DNA of 64,000 nucleotides from Chryseobacterium sp. c4a (GCF_009900745.1 NZ_WXVU01000005.1:1-64000), one strand, 5' to 3'. Positions 1 through 9,283 are shown, numbered from the stretch's first letter. The notes: generated by a model not told the origin, from the letters alone. Numbers and translations are program-made.

Positions 1-1
1 A

Positions 2-199
2 CCTGCCCAAAATGCATATATTGAACGCTTAAACCGTACATTCAGAGAAGACGTTTTGGATGCATACCTATTCGGGTCTATAATGGAGGTAAATGCAATG
101 GCTTATGAGTGGCAAATCGATTACAACAGTAATCATCCGCACACATCTTTAAATGGACTTAGTCCTTGGCTATATGCTAAAGAATCTTTAGTCAATTAG
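2..199 (+). mobile_element. IS3-family transposase, C-terminal end (partial)
   Basis: The reading frame is open from the window edge to a TAG at 197-199 and gives about 65 residues. It carries the C-terminal part of an IS3-type DDE integrase: AYIERLNRTFREDVLD contains the catalytic Glu region, followed by an HPHTSLNGLSP segment typical of the rve_3 end. The N-terminal part and the partner OrfA lie outside the window, so I cannot say whether the element is complete. No clear terminal inverted repeat was identified in the 150 bases after the stop. Confidence 0.85.
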
Positions 200-252
200 A
201 AGGGATTTTATATTTATTAACTGTTTGAAAAAAGGTAAGTCTTCAAATAAAA

Positions 253-278
253 TCTCCAAAGTCGTTTGACTTCGGAGA
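253..278. terminator. Hairpin, dispersed family copy 1
   Basis: TCTCCAAAGTC-GTTT-GACTTCGGAGA forms an 11-pair stem with one G-T type mismatch. Read on the minus strand it is followed by ATTTTATTTG, so it fits a terminator for the minus-strand gene ending at 349. Almost the same hairpin, including the adjoining AAATAAAA, recurs at 11390-11415, and a third variant is at 57001-57028. Confidence 0.6.
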
Positions 279-348
279 ATGGACAAAATTGATATGAATA
301 TCTTTTAAAAGATGTGTGTACAGGTTTACCGGATCTGTAAATGATCTA

Positions 349-834
349 TTATTTTTGTTTCAATGAAAAATTATCCATATAAACTGCCTGATGAACGCCA
401 TTTAGCAAAACCTTCAGTCCTAAATGAGTATCTTTTTTTATGGCAATATTGAATGTTTTTTTATCACCTGTTATCTTGGAAGGTTTAGCGATTGAAATAT
501 ATGATTTTGAATCAGAAGCATTGCCTACTGAGAAAATTTCCAATGTGGTTTCTCCTCCGTTGTCTGAGATGTCAAGGGTAAGAGTATAGTTTCCTGCTTT
601 AATTTCTGGAGTCACCAAATACATATTTTCTCCCGGGTTGTTCATAGAATAAAATATAATTTTTTTATCACTCGCATACAGCATTGTCTTTCCGCCCGGC
701 TGAGCAGTCCAGCATTTATCAATATCTTTCCAGGTATCAAAATTTTCTACAAGGGTAGATACGGTTTTACATTGCGCTTTTACAGTTAAGAGCCCGCCCA
801 TAGTTATTAGCCCTGCTAAAACGATTCTTCTCAT
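349..834 (-). CDS. Small secreted protein, unknown function
   Basis: 161 residues. A signal peptide is visible at residues 1-20 (hydrophobic LAGLITMGGLLTVKA before QC), so the protein is probably exported. The mature part reads like a beta-sandwich adhesion or cleaved-adhesin type domain (VENFDTWKDIDKCW near the start, YMDNFSLK at the end), a pattern common in Bacteroidetes surface proteins that bind carbohydrate or act as carrier modules. That family link is inferred from pattern only. It is monocistronic, lying between the IS tail and a 427-base gap, and a hairpin follows its stop. Specific function is not recognisable. Confidence 0.75.
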   Translation of the reverse strand: MRRIVLAGLITMGGLLTVKAQCKTVSTLVENFDTWKDIDKCWTAQPGGKTMLYASDKKIIFYSMNNPGENMYLVTPEIKAGNYTLTLDISDNGGETTLEIFSVGNASDSKSYISIAKPSKITGDKKTFNIAIKKDTHLGLKVLLNGVHQAVYMDNFSLKQK

Positions 835-835
835 G

Positions 836-1262
836 TCTTATTTTTATTTATTTTATGTAAAAATAAGCAAAAAAAGATTACGTCAGAAACATTCGGATCA
901 ATGAGAGATAGGAGAATTTTAAAAAATAAAGAAGAAGGGTAGGGATGATTTTTTGCTATAGAATTACAGGGAGCTCATTTTCAGGTTTTTGAATTCAGGG
1001 TGAAGTCTGAAAATAAACTTCTCCATTCAATCTAATAGAAAGTTATCCAATATTGTTTTGACTTTACGTAAAGGTATTTTGCCAGGCATCCTTGTCAAGG
1101 TTTTAAATCCTGACAAGGGTATAATTGCAGCATTGCAAAAAAAGTAGAAATGTATTCAAAAAGAGGGTAGTAAAGCACAAAGATTTACTCGCAATTGAAT
1201 GGTATTATATTGGTTTGAATGCACTAAAAAAAAGCGATTTTTTAATAGTACCATTGAAATGC
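836..1262. other. Intergenic stretch, hairpin only
   Basis: No convincing gene. An imperfect inverted repeat CCTTGTCA...TGACAAGG with arms around 1089-1119 lies about 150 bases downstream of the minus-strand gene ending at 1263. It could be a distal terminator or a dispersed repeat. A plus-strand open frame at 1125-1340 runs into the antisense of that gene and has no start signal, so I treat it as chance. Confidence 0.5.
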
Positions 1263-2237
1263 CTATTTTTTCAACTCTCCATTTTGATAGACTTCAGTAT
1301 AGATCAATTTTCCTTTTTTCCTTGTGTTGATGATCGGTAAACCTGTTTCCTCATTATACTTTTGCAATAATTTATAAAATTTCCATGTTCCGACAGGAAT
1401 TCCATCTTTATATTGTGCTTCCAGATAGGTATAGGGGTCTGTAAATTCAGGATATTTTTGTAACTCTAGAGAGCTATTCGATTTGAATTCAATCCATTTT
1501 CCTTCTCGTTTGTGATTCTTTACCATGCCTTGTTCTTCGTTATTTTTATAAAGGCCATCATGTTCATAGTATCTCGCCAATTTTCCGGAAGGTAGAATCT
1601 GGTATTGCTGTAGAGGTTTTAACGTAAAAGGACTTTCAGAAAATTCATAATCTTGTAGAGAAATGATATAATTCTTATCTATATTAAATAAAGTATAGTT
1701 GGCAAGCCCCATTTCTCCCTCGTGACGAAGATAGATTCTCTTCATGTCGAGAGGTTTGTTGTCCTTTGTTGAAATTAAATATATCTTTTCAATAAATGGA
1801 TCTGCATAACGAGTCGTATTATAGACTGCCATAAAATACAATGAATATTTTCCATCACATAGAATGCGGGAGGCTATCTTAATCTGATCATATTTTTCAT
1901 TGAGATTGTTGCTAAACGGCAGAAAAGTATCATATTCTTCAGGAAGTGAGACAAAATCTTTTTTAATTACTTTTTCAAATTGTAATGTGTTGATTTCTTT
2001 TAATTTATTTTCATCCTGTATGACAGGCAGAAGGGCATCAGCTGTTGTTCTTTTTGAAAGATCAGAATAGCCAAATGGCAGCTTTATACAATCGGCTTTA
2101 TTGGGACTGAATAAAACAGCTCCTTTCTCTGTTGAATGTGCTTCTGTGTTGAGTGTTGTATTTCCTGTTTGAGCCTTAGCATAACCGAAATTAAGAAACA
2201 ACAAAACCGTAAAACAAGTGATATTAACTTTAGGCAT
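1263..2237 (-). CDS. Secreted MORN/YwqK-like repeat protein, candidate immunity partner of the M15-like effector
   Basis: 324 residues. A signal peptide (ITCFTVLLFLNFGYAKA, residues about 6-22) predicts export to the periplasm or surface. The C-terminal third has the repeat pattern of YwqK/MORN-type proteins: HKREGKWIEFK and then KDGIPVGTWKFYK. It is the last gene of the vgrG-led minus-strand run, and its start overlaps the stop of the M15-like gene by 8 bases, so the two are translationally coupled. In effector arrays, the exported gene right after a peptidoglycan hydrolase is commonly its immunity protein. That role is inferred from position and export and is not shown by sequence homology. 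Confidence 0.75.
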   Translation of the reverse strand: MPKVNITCFTVLLFLNFGYAKAQTGNTTLNTEAHSTEKGAVLFSPNKADCIKLPFGYSDLSKRTTADALLPVIQDENKLKEINTLQFEKVIKKDFVSLPEEYDTFLPFSNNLNEKYDQIKIASRILCDGKYSLYFMAVYNTTRYADPFIEKIYLISTKDNKPLDMKRIYLRHEGEMGLANYTLFNIDKNYIISLQDYEFSESPFTLKPLQQYQILPSGKLARYYEHDGLYKNNEEQGMVKNHKREGKWIEFKSNSSLELQKYPEFTDPYTYLEAQYKDGIPVGTWKFYKLLQKYNEETGLPIINTRKKGKLIYTEVYQNGELKK

Positions 2238-3822
2238 AGATATCTAATATTTGTGCGAAACCATGAATATGTAAGTGATTATTATGTCTAGGGGTAGCAG
2301 TATGAGTGGTATGAGGTAACCGTGTCGTAGCATTGTCTGCAGTACTGGCATTGGAGGTGTTGGAAAAATTCTCTGATCGGCCCAAAATAAAACCAAAGTC
2401 AAAAAGAATATTTCGAAGAATAACCTCATTATCATAATCAAAATTCCCGGCACTAAGGATGGTATTCACACCATCTTGCTGAGTCGTTAATAAATTCAGA
2501 TCTCCTGCCTCTCCATTCACGTGCTCTGCACTGGGATAACATGATGCATCAGCAAAAGAAAAACCTTGGGATACAATATAATGATTGTGACCCTCTTGTC
2601 TGAATTGTGCTAATGAACCCAAGAAACCGGCAAATAAATCTGGCTGAATACTTCTCCTTCTGGTATGCTGGAATCCGTATCGAATAATAACTCCATTTTG
2701 ATTATAATTGAATGCTTCAAAAATCTGTGGCCCTACTCCTGCATTCCCAATAATATCCATATTAATTAAATCTACACTTCCTGTCTGATTGGCATACCAT
2801 TTATCGGTAGCACCATCACCAAGAGTTCCGTTGGTATACACCAATAACTGATGAGCATCTATTTGCTCTCCGGCAGCTCTGTTGGCCGTGTAGTCTATTG
2901 TTTGCAAAAGAGTTCCCCTTTGGGCTACCGGTGGAATGGTATTCACTCTTCTTTTTCTTGTTATACTTTCTTTAGTTCTGGAGCAGATTCTGTGTTCAGT
3001 ATCATGCTGATCATAGTAGAAATAAATAACATCCGTAGAATGATGATTCAGAACCTTTTGTATTCTTCTTCTTTTTTCAGGATTTGTACTAATCACTTGT
3101 AGAATATTGTACATATTACTGCCATGATGAATATTATAGATGTTCTTATTTACCACTCGGAATCTTGCGTTGTCTTCATTGAGGAAAATGCCGGCTCCAT
3201 TTACTTCTTGCGGTTCGTTTTTATAGGCACAGGGATTATTATCCGTTCGTTCTACTGCTACCTCTAAATTGATTGTTCCATCCGCAAGTCTTCTTGTCCA
3301 TTCATCAAAAGTGGCTCTTCCATCCGGTCTAAGCTGCAGCTTAATGATCGCTTTATTGATATGATCAGCTTGTAAATTGGTGTAATGAGCGTGGCTGCCA
3401 TCTTTATTATTCAAAGCATCAAAATTTCCTACTCGTACTGTAAACAACCTCTGTGCCTCATATCGGTTAGGAGATACGAAACGCATTAGTTGTAATGTAT
3501 CTGTGCTTTCCGTCATCGTATTGGCTGAAGGTCTTATCACAGCATCTATACTCAAATCTGTCATATTGCTGGTCTCAATGATCAGATATACTGTCTTTCC
3601 TAATATAGAATCATATGGAATTTCCTGATTCTGATAATCCCGTTGTACATGAGCAGAATCAATTTTTGTAAAACTGACTCTTGTCCCATTGTCTGTGGTC
3701 ACTTTTTTGGCAAAATAAACATCACTGATGCGCTGTAAAGAGTCATCAGGAGTATCCGGAGCCGATGGCCCATTTAAGACTTGTGTCTGTCCGGAATCTG
3801 TTATAGTAATACGTGTTGCCAT
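2230..3822 (-). CDS. T6SS-type cargo protein with C-terminal M15-like zinc peptidase motifs
   Basis: 530 residues, no signal peptide. The N-terminal half (about 30-250) looks like the module seen in two neighbouring effectors: VYFAKKV near residue 35, a KTVYLIIET strand, and FLNEDNARFRV near residue 215. The C-terminal domain carries the zinc-ligand pattern of M15 D-Ala-D-Ala peptidases and murein endopeptidases: SAEHVNGEAGDL (His434, Asp441) and HLHIH at 516-520. This predicts cleavage of peptidoglycan stem peptides. The gene sits downstream of vgrG and directly upstream of an exported protein that overlaps it by 8 bases. The peptidase call rests on motifs, and the secretion route on genomic context. 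Confidence 0.7.
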   Translation of the reverse strand: MATRITITDSGQTQVLNGPSAPDTPDDSLQRISDVYFAKKVTTDNGTRVSFTKIDSAHVQRDYQNQEIPYDSILGKTVYLIIETSNMTDLSIDAVIRPSANTMTESTDTLQLMRFVSPNRYEAQRLFTVRVGNFDALNNKDGSHAHYTNLQADHINKAIIKLQLRPDGRATFDEWTRRLADGTINLEVAVERTDNNPCAYKNEPQEVNGAGIFLNEDNARFRVVNKNIYNIHHGSNMYNILQVISTNPEKRRRIQKVLNHHSTDVIYFYYDQHDTEHRICSRTKESITRKRRVNTIPPVAQRGTLLQTIDYTANRAAGEQIDAHQLLVYTNGTLGDGATDKWYANQTGSVDLINMDIIGNAGVGPQIFEAFNYNQNGVIIRYGFQHTRRRSIQPDLFAGFLGSLAQFRQEGHNHYIVSQGFSFADASCYPSAEHVNGEAGDLNLLTTQQDGVNTILSAGNFDYDNEVILRNILFDFGFILGRSENFSNTSNASTADNATTRLPHTTHTATPRHNNHLHIHGFAQILDIYA

Positions 3823-3823
3823 T

Positions 3824-3961
3824 TTAAAATTTTTCTTTTTTTAATAGGGGAGTTTCTGATAATAAAAGTGTACAGCCAAAATAGGAAAATCCTTTGCTGA
3901 ATTTTTCATCCGGTTGGTTGGGAATTTCTTTAATCCATGTTGTTTTTTTATAATTCTTCAT
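3824..3961 (-). CDS. 45-residue protein embedded in the vgrG operon
   Basis: A short open frame starting at ATG 3961-3959 and ending with TAA at 3826-3824. It overlaps the end of the upstream 289-residue gene by 14 bases, and its stop is one base before the ATG of the M15-like gene. This tight stop-start arrangement suggests a real translated link between the two. The sequence is polar and basic (KKTTWIKEIPNQPDEK, then FGCTLLLSETP), with no signal peptide. It could be a small chaperone or adaptor for the next effector, or a leader that couples translation. No homologue is recognised. Confidence 0.5.
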   Translation of the reverse strand: MKNYKKTTWIKEIPNQPDEKFSKGFSYFGCTLLLSETPLLKKEKF

Positions 3962-4817
3962 GGCTTATTTCTTTTATATGATAAATAATCCTCTTTTGGT
4001 AATTGTCTCCCAGGGAAAATTCTATGGTAAGTTTATGCTCCAACACTTCTTTGGTCATAAAATCCAATAAGATCTGCCCTTTATATTTGTCCAGTTTCGG
4101 GAAATCTGTCTCCGTATGATAAGCGATTTCCTTTCGCTGCATTTCTCCATAAAACATCTCCCAATTTTTATTTGATGGAATATTGCCGGTATACTGTATC
4201 AGTAATAATTCATCATCATAACGAATAGCTTCCGTTTGTATATTTTCATCAATATCGATGATGGTATTGGTCATAAAATTACGATAGCGTACACTATGCC
4301 TTACCTGATCATTCTCGTCAAGTCTTCCATAAAATTGATGGAGGATCAATCCGAAATGGATATTCTTTAAAAAATCCTTAGCCACCAGCTGCTCACTTCG
4401 GTACAATGTTTTTAAAAACTGATAAAAATCGTCTGCCTGTTTACCAACATAGGATCGGGAAAGCTTTTCTATTATTTTTTCCACTTTACCCTGAAGAACA
4501 GACAGGTCTTGTATGCTTTTCAGTCTGCCATATTCATCTGTAATGAGCTTTACATTGTTATTGATCTCCGCAATCCTGTCTAAAAAATTCTTTTCTGATG
4601 ATGATAGTTCTTTATCCCGGTGAACTCTGTCAAAAATTTCAATATGATATTCAAATCTTTCTGTTTCTAAACGTTTCAGTGCAACATGAAAAACTTTGTT
4701 GAGCTCACTTCTATGAGTTTCTCCATAGGTGGTCGTATATTCATTATAGGTATATCGGTAAAATTTCTTTCCTTCCTGAAGGTTTAATTTAACATGTAGG
4801 GGAAACACTGGTTCCAT
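3948..4817 (-). CDS. Cytoplasmic protein of the vgrG operon, unknown function
   Basis: 289 residues, no signal peptide or membrane segment. The N-terminal third is beta-rich and charged, and residues about 75-150 look helical and could form a coiled coil (EKNFLDRIAEINNNVKLI and following). It lies between a lipoprotein gene and the 45-residue gene in the same orientation with short spacing, upstream of the M15-like effector. A chaperone or adaptor that loads the next effector on VgrG would fit this position, as many VgrG-linked effectors need such a protein. I do not recognise the family, so this is only a contextual guess. Confidence 0.65.
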   Translation of the reverse strand: MEPVFPLHVKLNLQEGKKFYRYTYNEYTTTYGETHRSELNKVFHVALKRLETERFEYHIEIFDRVHRDKELSSSEKNFLDRIAEINNNVKLITDEYGRLKSIQDLSVLQGKVEKIIEKLSRSYVGKQADDFYQFLKTLYRSEQLVAKDFLKNIHFGLILHQFYGRLDENDQVRHSVRYRNFMTNTIIDIDENIQTEAIRYDDELLLIQYTGNIPSNKNWEMFYGEMQRKEIAYHTETDFPKLDKYKGQILLDFMTKEVLEHKLTIEFSLGDNYQKRIIYHIKEISHEEL

Positions 4818-4832
4818 GATTTTTCACTCTTG

Positions 4833-5447
4833 CTATTGCCAATTGAACTTGGTATTCGTTTTTTTCTTTTCTAAACATTCCTGTACACTGTATTTTGAGG
4901 GACACAAAAAGCAATTCTTATCAGAGTTTATAAAATAAGAATTCAGATTAATTTCCTTGCTTTGCAGCAATACATGGTTTGTATCTTTTTCACATATTGA
5001 AGTGGCTGGATAATCCGCATAATCATCTTTGGCTATTTTATGGTGATTAACTGCGGAACTCACTTTGCTTACCCCAGTAATCACAACATTATTTTTAATT
5101 TTTTTAATCTTAAAAACATGCGCATCAGAAGTGATAAGACTATTGTATCTGAGCAACAGGTCTTTGGCAGACTGATCCAGTATAAGCTCATAATCTTCCT
5201 GAAAAATGTTCTTACTATCAATATTATTTAAAGAAACAGGTACTTTGAAAGTAAAATTCCTGCCATCTATTTTCACAGTTCTCAAAGCATAGCAGCTGTC
5301 ACACTTCACATCGCCTGCCTGGTTTATAAATCCTACTTTTTTCTTATTCTGTAGAACAGTAATATTATCATTACTTACCGAAGTACTCTGGCAGCTGTTC
5401 AGTGAATAAAAAAGGAGGAAAAATAGGTATATTATTTGTTTACGCAT
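4833..5447 (-). CDS. Lipoprotein, candidate immunity partner of the GH19-like effector
   Basis: 204 residues. A lipoprotein signal ends in YSLNSC, with the lipid-modified Cys near residue 19, so the protein should be anchored in the periplasm-facing membrane. It has several further cysteines (CDSCYALR, CFLCPSKYSVQEC) that could form disulphides. Its start overlaps the stop of the GH19-like gene by 16 bases. An exported protein coupled to a predicted muramidase fits an immunity role. No family was recognised, so function is inferred from export and coupling. Confidence 0.7.
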   Translation of the reverse strand: MRKQIIYLFFLLFYSLNSCQSTSVSNDNITVLQNKKKVGFINQAGDVKCDSCYALRTVKIDGRNFTFKVPVSLNNIDSKNIFQEDYELILDQSAKDLLLRYNSLITSDAHVFKIKKIKNNVVITGVSKVSSAVNHHKIAKDDYADYPATSICEKDTNHVLLQSKEINLNSYFINSDKNCFLCPSKYSVQECLEKKKTNTKFNWQ

Positions 5448-6934
5448 TCTGTATCATATTTAAATAATTCTTTAGTCCACTTGGTGTAATTTTTTCTTTC
5501 TGCTATATTGGTTTGACCTCCATTAATAGCTTGGGTTACCTTCTCAACATCAGAGTCTGTCAATCCATTATCCATCGCTGCAATAGTATCGGTTTTATGA
5601 ATGGTGGAAAACCAGCCTGCCGAATTAAAAGCATGGAATAAGTTTTCGGAAATGTTTTTAGCATAGGTTTTTAATTCTTCATAAAAGGCCGCATTGAGTC
5701 CTTTTTCCTGAGCTTTTGGCCTGCTTGCTACACATTCACCAACGCTTTCAAAACCGGATCTGAACTTGATATAAGTATCATAATGTTTAGTACCATTTAC
5801 ATAATCATAATAGGCCAGATAATTATAATCATGAGTGATCTGTTTCATTCCTCTTCCCTGGAAAGGGACACCGCCTTTATAATTGGCAGGAACAGAGTCT
5901 CTGCTTTCATAAGTATAGGTAAAACTGATGGTTTCCAGATACATTTGCCCCAGAAAATGAATTTTTCTTCTGCAGGTTTTAATGCTGAATTTTTTAAACA
6001 TAGCATTCATTTCATCGGTAAACAGCTTTATCTTGTCTCTATTGTCAGTGATTTTTCCGCTGGTAATACCGATAGCTGTTATTTTTTCTTTGCCTTCATT
6101 AAAAAACGCATCTCTTTTCGATTTGTAATTCTGCTTGTCTCTTAAATGATAAATTAATTCAATCATTTCATCCACTGTGATATCTCTGTTGCAGTAGCAA
6201 GGGGTTCCTGCAATCTCAAATCTTTCCCCATCTTTATTTAAAAACTCATGGGTATCATCCGGAAATATAATTTTATCCTGGGTATCTTTTACATCAGCTT
6301 TAAAATATAAAAAAGCGTTTACATCCGTTCTTTTCACAAACTTTTCTACCAGTTTCTTTACATCCTGATCGCTTTTAGGGCGTAAGGTTATTTCTTTAGA
6401 ATACTCCAGGGTTCCGTTGATCGCAAATTCAATCGTGGTTTTTTCCGTATCACCATCCAAAAATTTTACAGGATTATCATATACATTTTCCGGGTTGGTT
6501 AATTTATTTTCATGAATTTCCACAGAGAGTTTTCCCGTGAATCCCTGACATTCTGCCACCACCCAGACTTTCTTTTTAATAACGCTTTTATCAAGTTTTT
6601 CGAAATTAAAAACAGGCTTGCCATCCTTCATTTCCTGTACTTCCTCTTCCCAGGTAATTTTTACCGATTCTTTGGCTTTTAATTTTACAGAATCTTCTTT
6701 ATCAGCCTTGATGTTTCTTCTTCCTTTTTGCTCATATTTCTTTTTGACATCAGATACCAACCCGCCACTTTGTACAGGATACGTTTCTTCTTTAGGTTCC
6801 CAGATCATTTTAGGAACCCTTTTAGCAAAATATATTTTCACCACATGTACCTCATGATCTTTCTGACTTTCTTGATCATAAGCTATTTGACGAGGATTTG
6901 CTGTATAGCTGTCTTTTTCTTGTTCGTCACTCAT
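5432..6934 (-). CDS. T6SS-type cargo protein with C-terminal GH19/lysozyme-like domain
   Basis: 500 residues, no signal peptide. The N-terminal part (about 28-260) shares landmarks with the neighbouring effectors: KIYFAKRV, a KKVWVVAECQGFTG strand and FLNKDGERFEI. The C-terminal 200 residues match GH19 chitinase/endolysin folds: FLGQMYLET with Glu334 at the catalytic position, then GRGMKQITHDYNY at 360-372, equivalent to the GRGFIQLTGRxNY motif, and a late INGG. Predicted activity is hydrolysis of peptidoglycan glycan strands. It follows the amidase-like effector and its partner and precedes a coupled lipoprotein. Confidence 0.75.
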   Translation of the reverse strand: MSDEQEKDSYTANPRQIAYDQESQKDHEVHVVKIYFAKRVPKMIWEPKEETYPVQSGGLVSDVKKKYEQKGRRNIKADKEDSVKLKAKESVKITWEEEVQEMKDGKPVFNFEKLDKSVIKKKVWVVAECQGFTGKLSVEIHENKLTNPENVYDNPVKFLDGDTEKTTIEFAINGTLEYSKEITLRPKSDQDVKKLVEKFVKRTDVNAFLYFKADVKDTQDKIIFPDDTHEFLNKDGERFEIAGTPCYCNRDITVDEMIELIYHLRDKQNYKSKRDAFFNEGKEKITAIGITSGKITDNRDKIKLFTDEMNAMFKKFSIKTCRRKIHFLGQMYLETISFTYTYESRDSVPANYKGGVPFQGRGMKQITHDYNYLAYYDYVNGTKHYDTYIKFRSGFESVGECVASRPKAQEKGLNAAFYEELKTYAKNISENLFHAFNSAGWFSTIHKTDTIAAMDNGLTDSDVEKVTQAINGGQTNIAERKNYTKWTKELFKYDTECVNK

Positions 6935-6955
6935 ATCATTACATTTTTGAGCTGA

Positions 6956-7531
6956 TTAGTAAAAATCCTTTGAGTTCTTATATTTTGTTTGCAGGTCTTT
7001 GATCACTTTCGATTTTAATGGAGAGGGCAGATCTTTTAAGGTTACATTCAGATCATCTTTGATTTTGCAGGTATTGTCTTCTCCACAATAATATTTGATA
7101 TGATGCAGGTATTTTTTATGCTTATAAAATAGTATGTATGAAACCTGTGTGTCATTATCCATATTTCCGCAATAGGTAAAAGGAATTAATACCGCCTGAT
7201 GTTTATCTATTGTAAAATTGGATATATTTCCGGTTTTTAAATTGATTAAACCGGATTGAGCATACGGATAATTGTAAGTTACATTATCAGTGTAATGTTT
7301 ATTTTGAACAGTAGCATTGATAAGGGTTACCGCACCATCAAATCTGTTTTTTTCAGCATTGCAAGGGTTTATGACTTTTATAGTCAGTTTATTGGACACT
7401 GTTCCGTCTTTAAAATTTTTACTGACCATTAATGAATCCTGATAATATACTTTCAAACTGTCATGCACAAGCTTTTGCCCGCACACAGGAATAAAGAAAA
7501 ATAATATCAGACTAGTAACTAAGCTTTTCAT
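6956..7531 (-). CDS. Secreted protein, candidate immunity partner of the NlpC/P60-like effector
   Basis: I place the start at the ATG at 7531, giving MKSLVTSLILFFFIPVCG, a clean signal peptide; an upstream in-frame start at 7561 would put ten polar residues before it. The mature protein of about 170 residues is beta-rich and polar, with Cys pairs (CNAEKN, YCGNMD, YCGEDNTC). It overlaps the end of the preceding effector gene by 20 bases. Export plus coupling to a peptidoglycan hydrolase suggests an immunity protein; no family is recognised. Confidence 0.7.
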   Translation of the reverse strand: MKSLVTSLILFFFIPVCGQKLVHDSLKVYYQDSLMVSKNFKDGTVSNKLTIKVINPCNAEKNRFDGAVTLINATVQNKHYTDNVTYNYPYAQSGLINLKTGNISNFTIDKHQAVLIPFTYCGNMDNDTQVSYILFYKHKKYLHHIKYYCGEDNTCKIKDDLNVTLKDLPSPLKSKVIKDLQTKYKNSKDFY

Positions 7532-9191
7532 TTTTTGTATAATAAATAGGTAATTCATCATCTTCAGTCTTTTTAGTATATTCTATCGGATACATGGCAG
7601 AAGTTCTGCTGGCAAAGGTTCCTACACAAACTTTGTTCCCCTGATTTCCGCCAAGATAATATATGACTTTACCGTCGCTGCTCTTTCCAACAGCCATACT
7701 TACGTGATGCTTGTTAGATAAAACGCATATTGAACCCAGCAAAGGTTGATTTCCTGCAATCAGTTTTCCCCATACCGGATCATCAAATTCTTCTTTTTCC
7801 AGTCCCTTTTTATCGGTAGGATTTTTCTTAAATCCTTGTCTGTATCTGGTCTTTTCTTCACCATAGGAATAAGCACCCGGATCTAATTGAGCCGAATATC
7901 CACTTTTGTTTAGACACCAGCCCACAAATGAGGCACACCAGGAACTGTTACCGGTATCAGCACAGGCTTTAGGTTTATTTTGTCGGTTGATAGCGTGATA
8001 TTCGTCCACGATCTTTGAACAGTGGGTGGCTTCAGATACACCAAGTTCTTGTTCTTCACGAGCTTTCACAATCCATGGTTGTTCAAAGTATTTGATTTTA
8101 AAATACTGACCGCCTTCATTTAAAAAGGTGTTTTTTAAACTGCCGCTTCCTTGTTTCCCAAGATACTCAACTTTGGGTTCATCAGAAGTTACTTCAATAT
8201 AAACAGAAGCTTCTTTGTCAGGACTTGCAGCGATGAGTTTGGCTAAATTAAATGACAAATCATCCGCACGCTGATTGAGCATCAGCTTAACCACTGCTTT
8301 GTTTTTAAATTGACTTGCATTTTCTATCGTGGAATCATTGGCCAGATTATCAACTTCTACTTCAAATTCAGTTTTTGCTTTTACACCTGCATATTTTGAA
8401 GCGTCTGTAATTTTTTCTACCTCTTTTAAGTCAATTAGACCAACTTCGGTATTGACATCTGATAAGACTTTATTCTTACCACTTTTCACCTTAATTTTTA
8501 TTTTCTTTCCAGCGAGTCCTTCAGTCTCCACGACTAAAGCCACCTGGTAGCTTAATCCGCGTTCAGATATTTTTTCTGCAGTTATTTTTGCAGTATCTAC
8601 TTTCTTTTTAACCTTAACATTCTTACCCAGTTTTTTGTTGAATACTTCCTCTTCTTTTTCCACAGCAGCTCCTTTCTCGGAAGTCCATTTTACAAAATAA
8701 GCATCAAGGATTTTAGGAGCATTGCTATTTTGAATCTCACTTTTTATACTTTCCGCTTTCGGAATTGGTGATGGAGAAGCAGAATTAAATTCAGGGTCAC
8801 AATTGATATAGGACTCCTTTACCAAAACGGTCTGTTCCTGTATCTTTGTGGTTCCCGGGTTTTCCCATGGAGTTAATTTAATAACACTCATGCAGGGTGG
8901 GGGAGACATGTTTCTTGCCGGCCATTTGGGATGTCCGCAGGTTCCTTTAAACTGAAGATTGACCATATTATTTCCATCACCTATTGTTGCAAATGGCTGA
9001 TCCTGAAGGTTGATTTCGTTGGAGGTCACTATCAGATCTCCTGGCCCCTGAGCGTAAGGGCATTTCAGCTTAGCTCCATTCATTACCATTTCTCTTTTTT
9101 CGATAGGAGAAGGTTCGCTGGATTTTTTCTCTTGTTCTGCTCTTTTTTCAGAAAGCTTTTGATCGTGCGTTGAAGTTTTCTGATCTTCCAT
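7512..9191 (-). CDS. PAAR-like (DUF4280) protein fused to NlpC/P60- or CHAP-like peptidase domain
   Basis: 559 residues. After a charged 35-residue start, residues about 36-140 match the DUF4280 PAAR-like spike-tip domain (VMNGAKLKCPYAQG, then FKGTCGHPKWPARNMSPPPC). A central domain (about 155-370) carries DAYFVKWT and FLNEGGQYFKIKY and resembles the N-terminal modules of the two later effectors. The C-terminal domain is a cysteine amidase/peptidase of the NlpC/P60-CHAP superfamily: SSWCASFVGWCL with Cys419 as nucleophile, and HHVSMAVG with His495/496. It follows vgrG by 92 bases and is likely the VgrG tip and first effector. Confidence 0.8.
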   Translation of the reverse strand: MEDQKTSTHDQKLSEKRAEQEKKSSEPSPIEKREMVMNGAKLKCPYAQGPGDLIVTSNEINLQDQPFATIGDGNNMVNLQFKGTCGHPKWPARNMSPPPCMSVIKLTPWENPGTTKIQEQTVLVKESYINCDPEFNSASPSPIPKAESIKSEIQNSNAPKILDAYFVKWTSEKGAAVEKEEEVFNKKLGKNVKVKKKVDTAKITAEKISERGLSYQVALVVETEGLAGKKIKIKVKSGKNKVLSDVNTEVGLIDLKEVEKITDASKYAGVKAKTEFEVEVDNLANDSTIENASQFKNKAVVKLMLNQRADDLSFNLAKLIAASPDKEASVYIEVTSDEPKVEYLGKQGSGSLKNTFLNEGGQYFKIKYFEQPWIVKAREEQELGVSEATHCSKIVDEYHAINRQNKPKACADTGNSSWCASFVGWCLNKSGYSAQLDPGAYSYGEEKTRYRQGFKKNPTDKKGLEKEEFDDPVWGKLIAGNQPLLGSICVLSNKHHVSMAVGKSSDGKVIYYLGGNQGNKVCVGTFASRTSAMYPIEYTKKTEDDELPIYYTKNEKLSY

Positions 9192-9283
9192 GTGTTACTA
9201 TTTTGGATTGGATTCAATGGTTGAGGTAGTCATCATATTCGTGGGTGGCCAATGAAAAATTGACTTTCATCCCTCGTACAGAT

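Noticed and set aside
1125..1340. 71-residue plus-strand frame
   Set aside because: It overlaps the antisense of a real gene, has no promoter or start signal, and the composition looks like random AT-rich translation.
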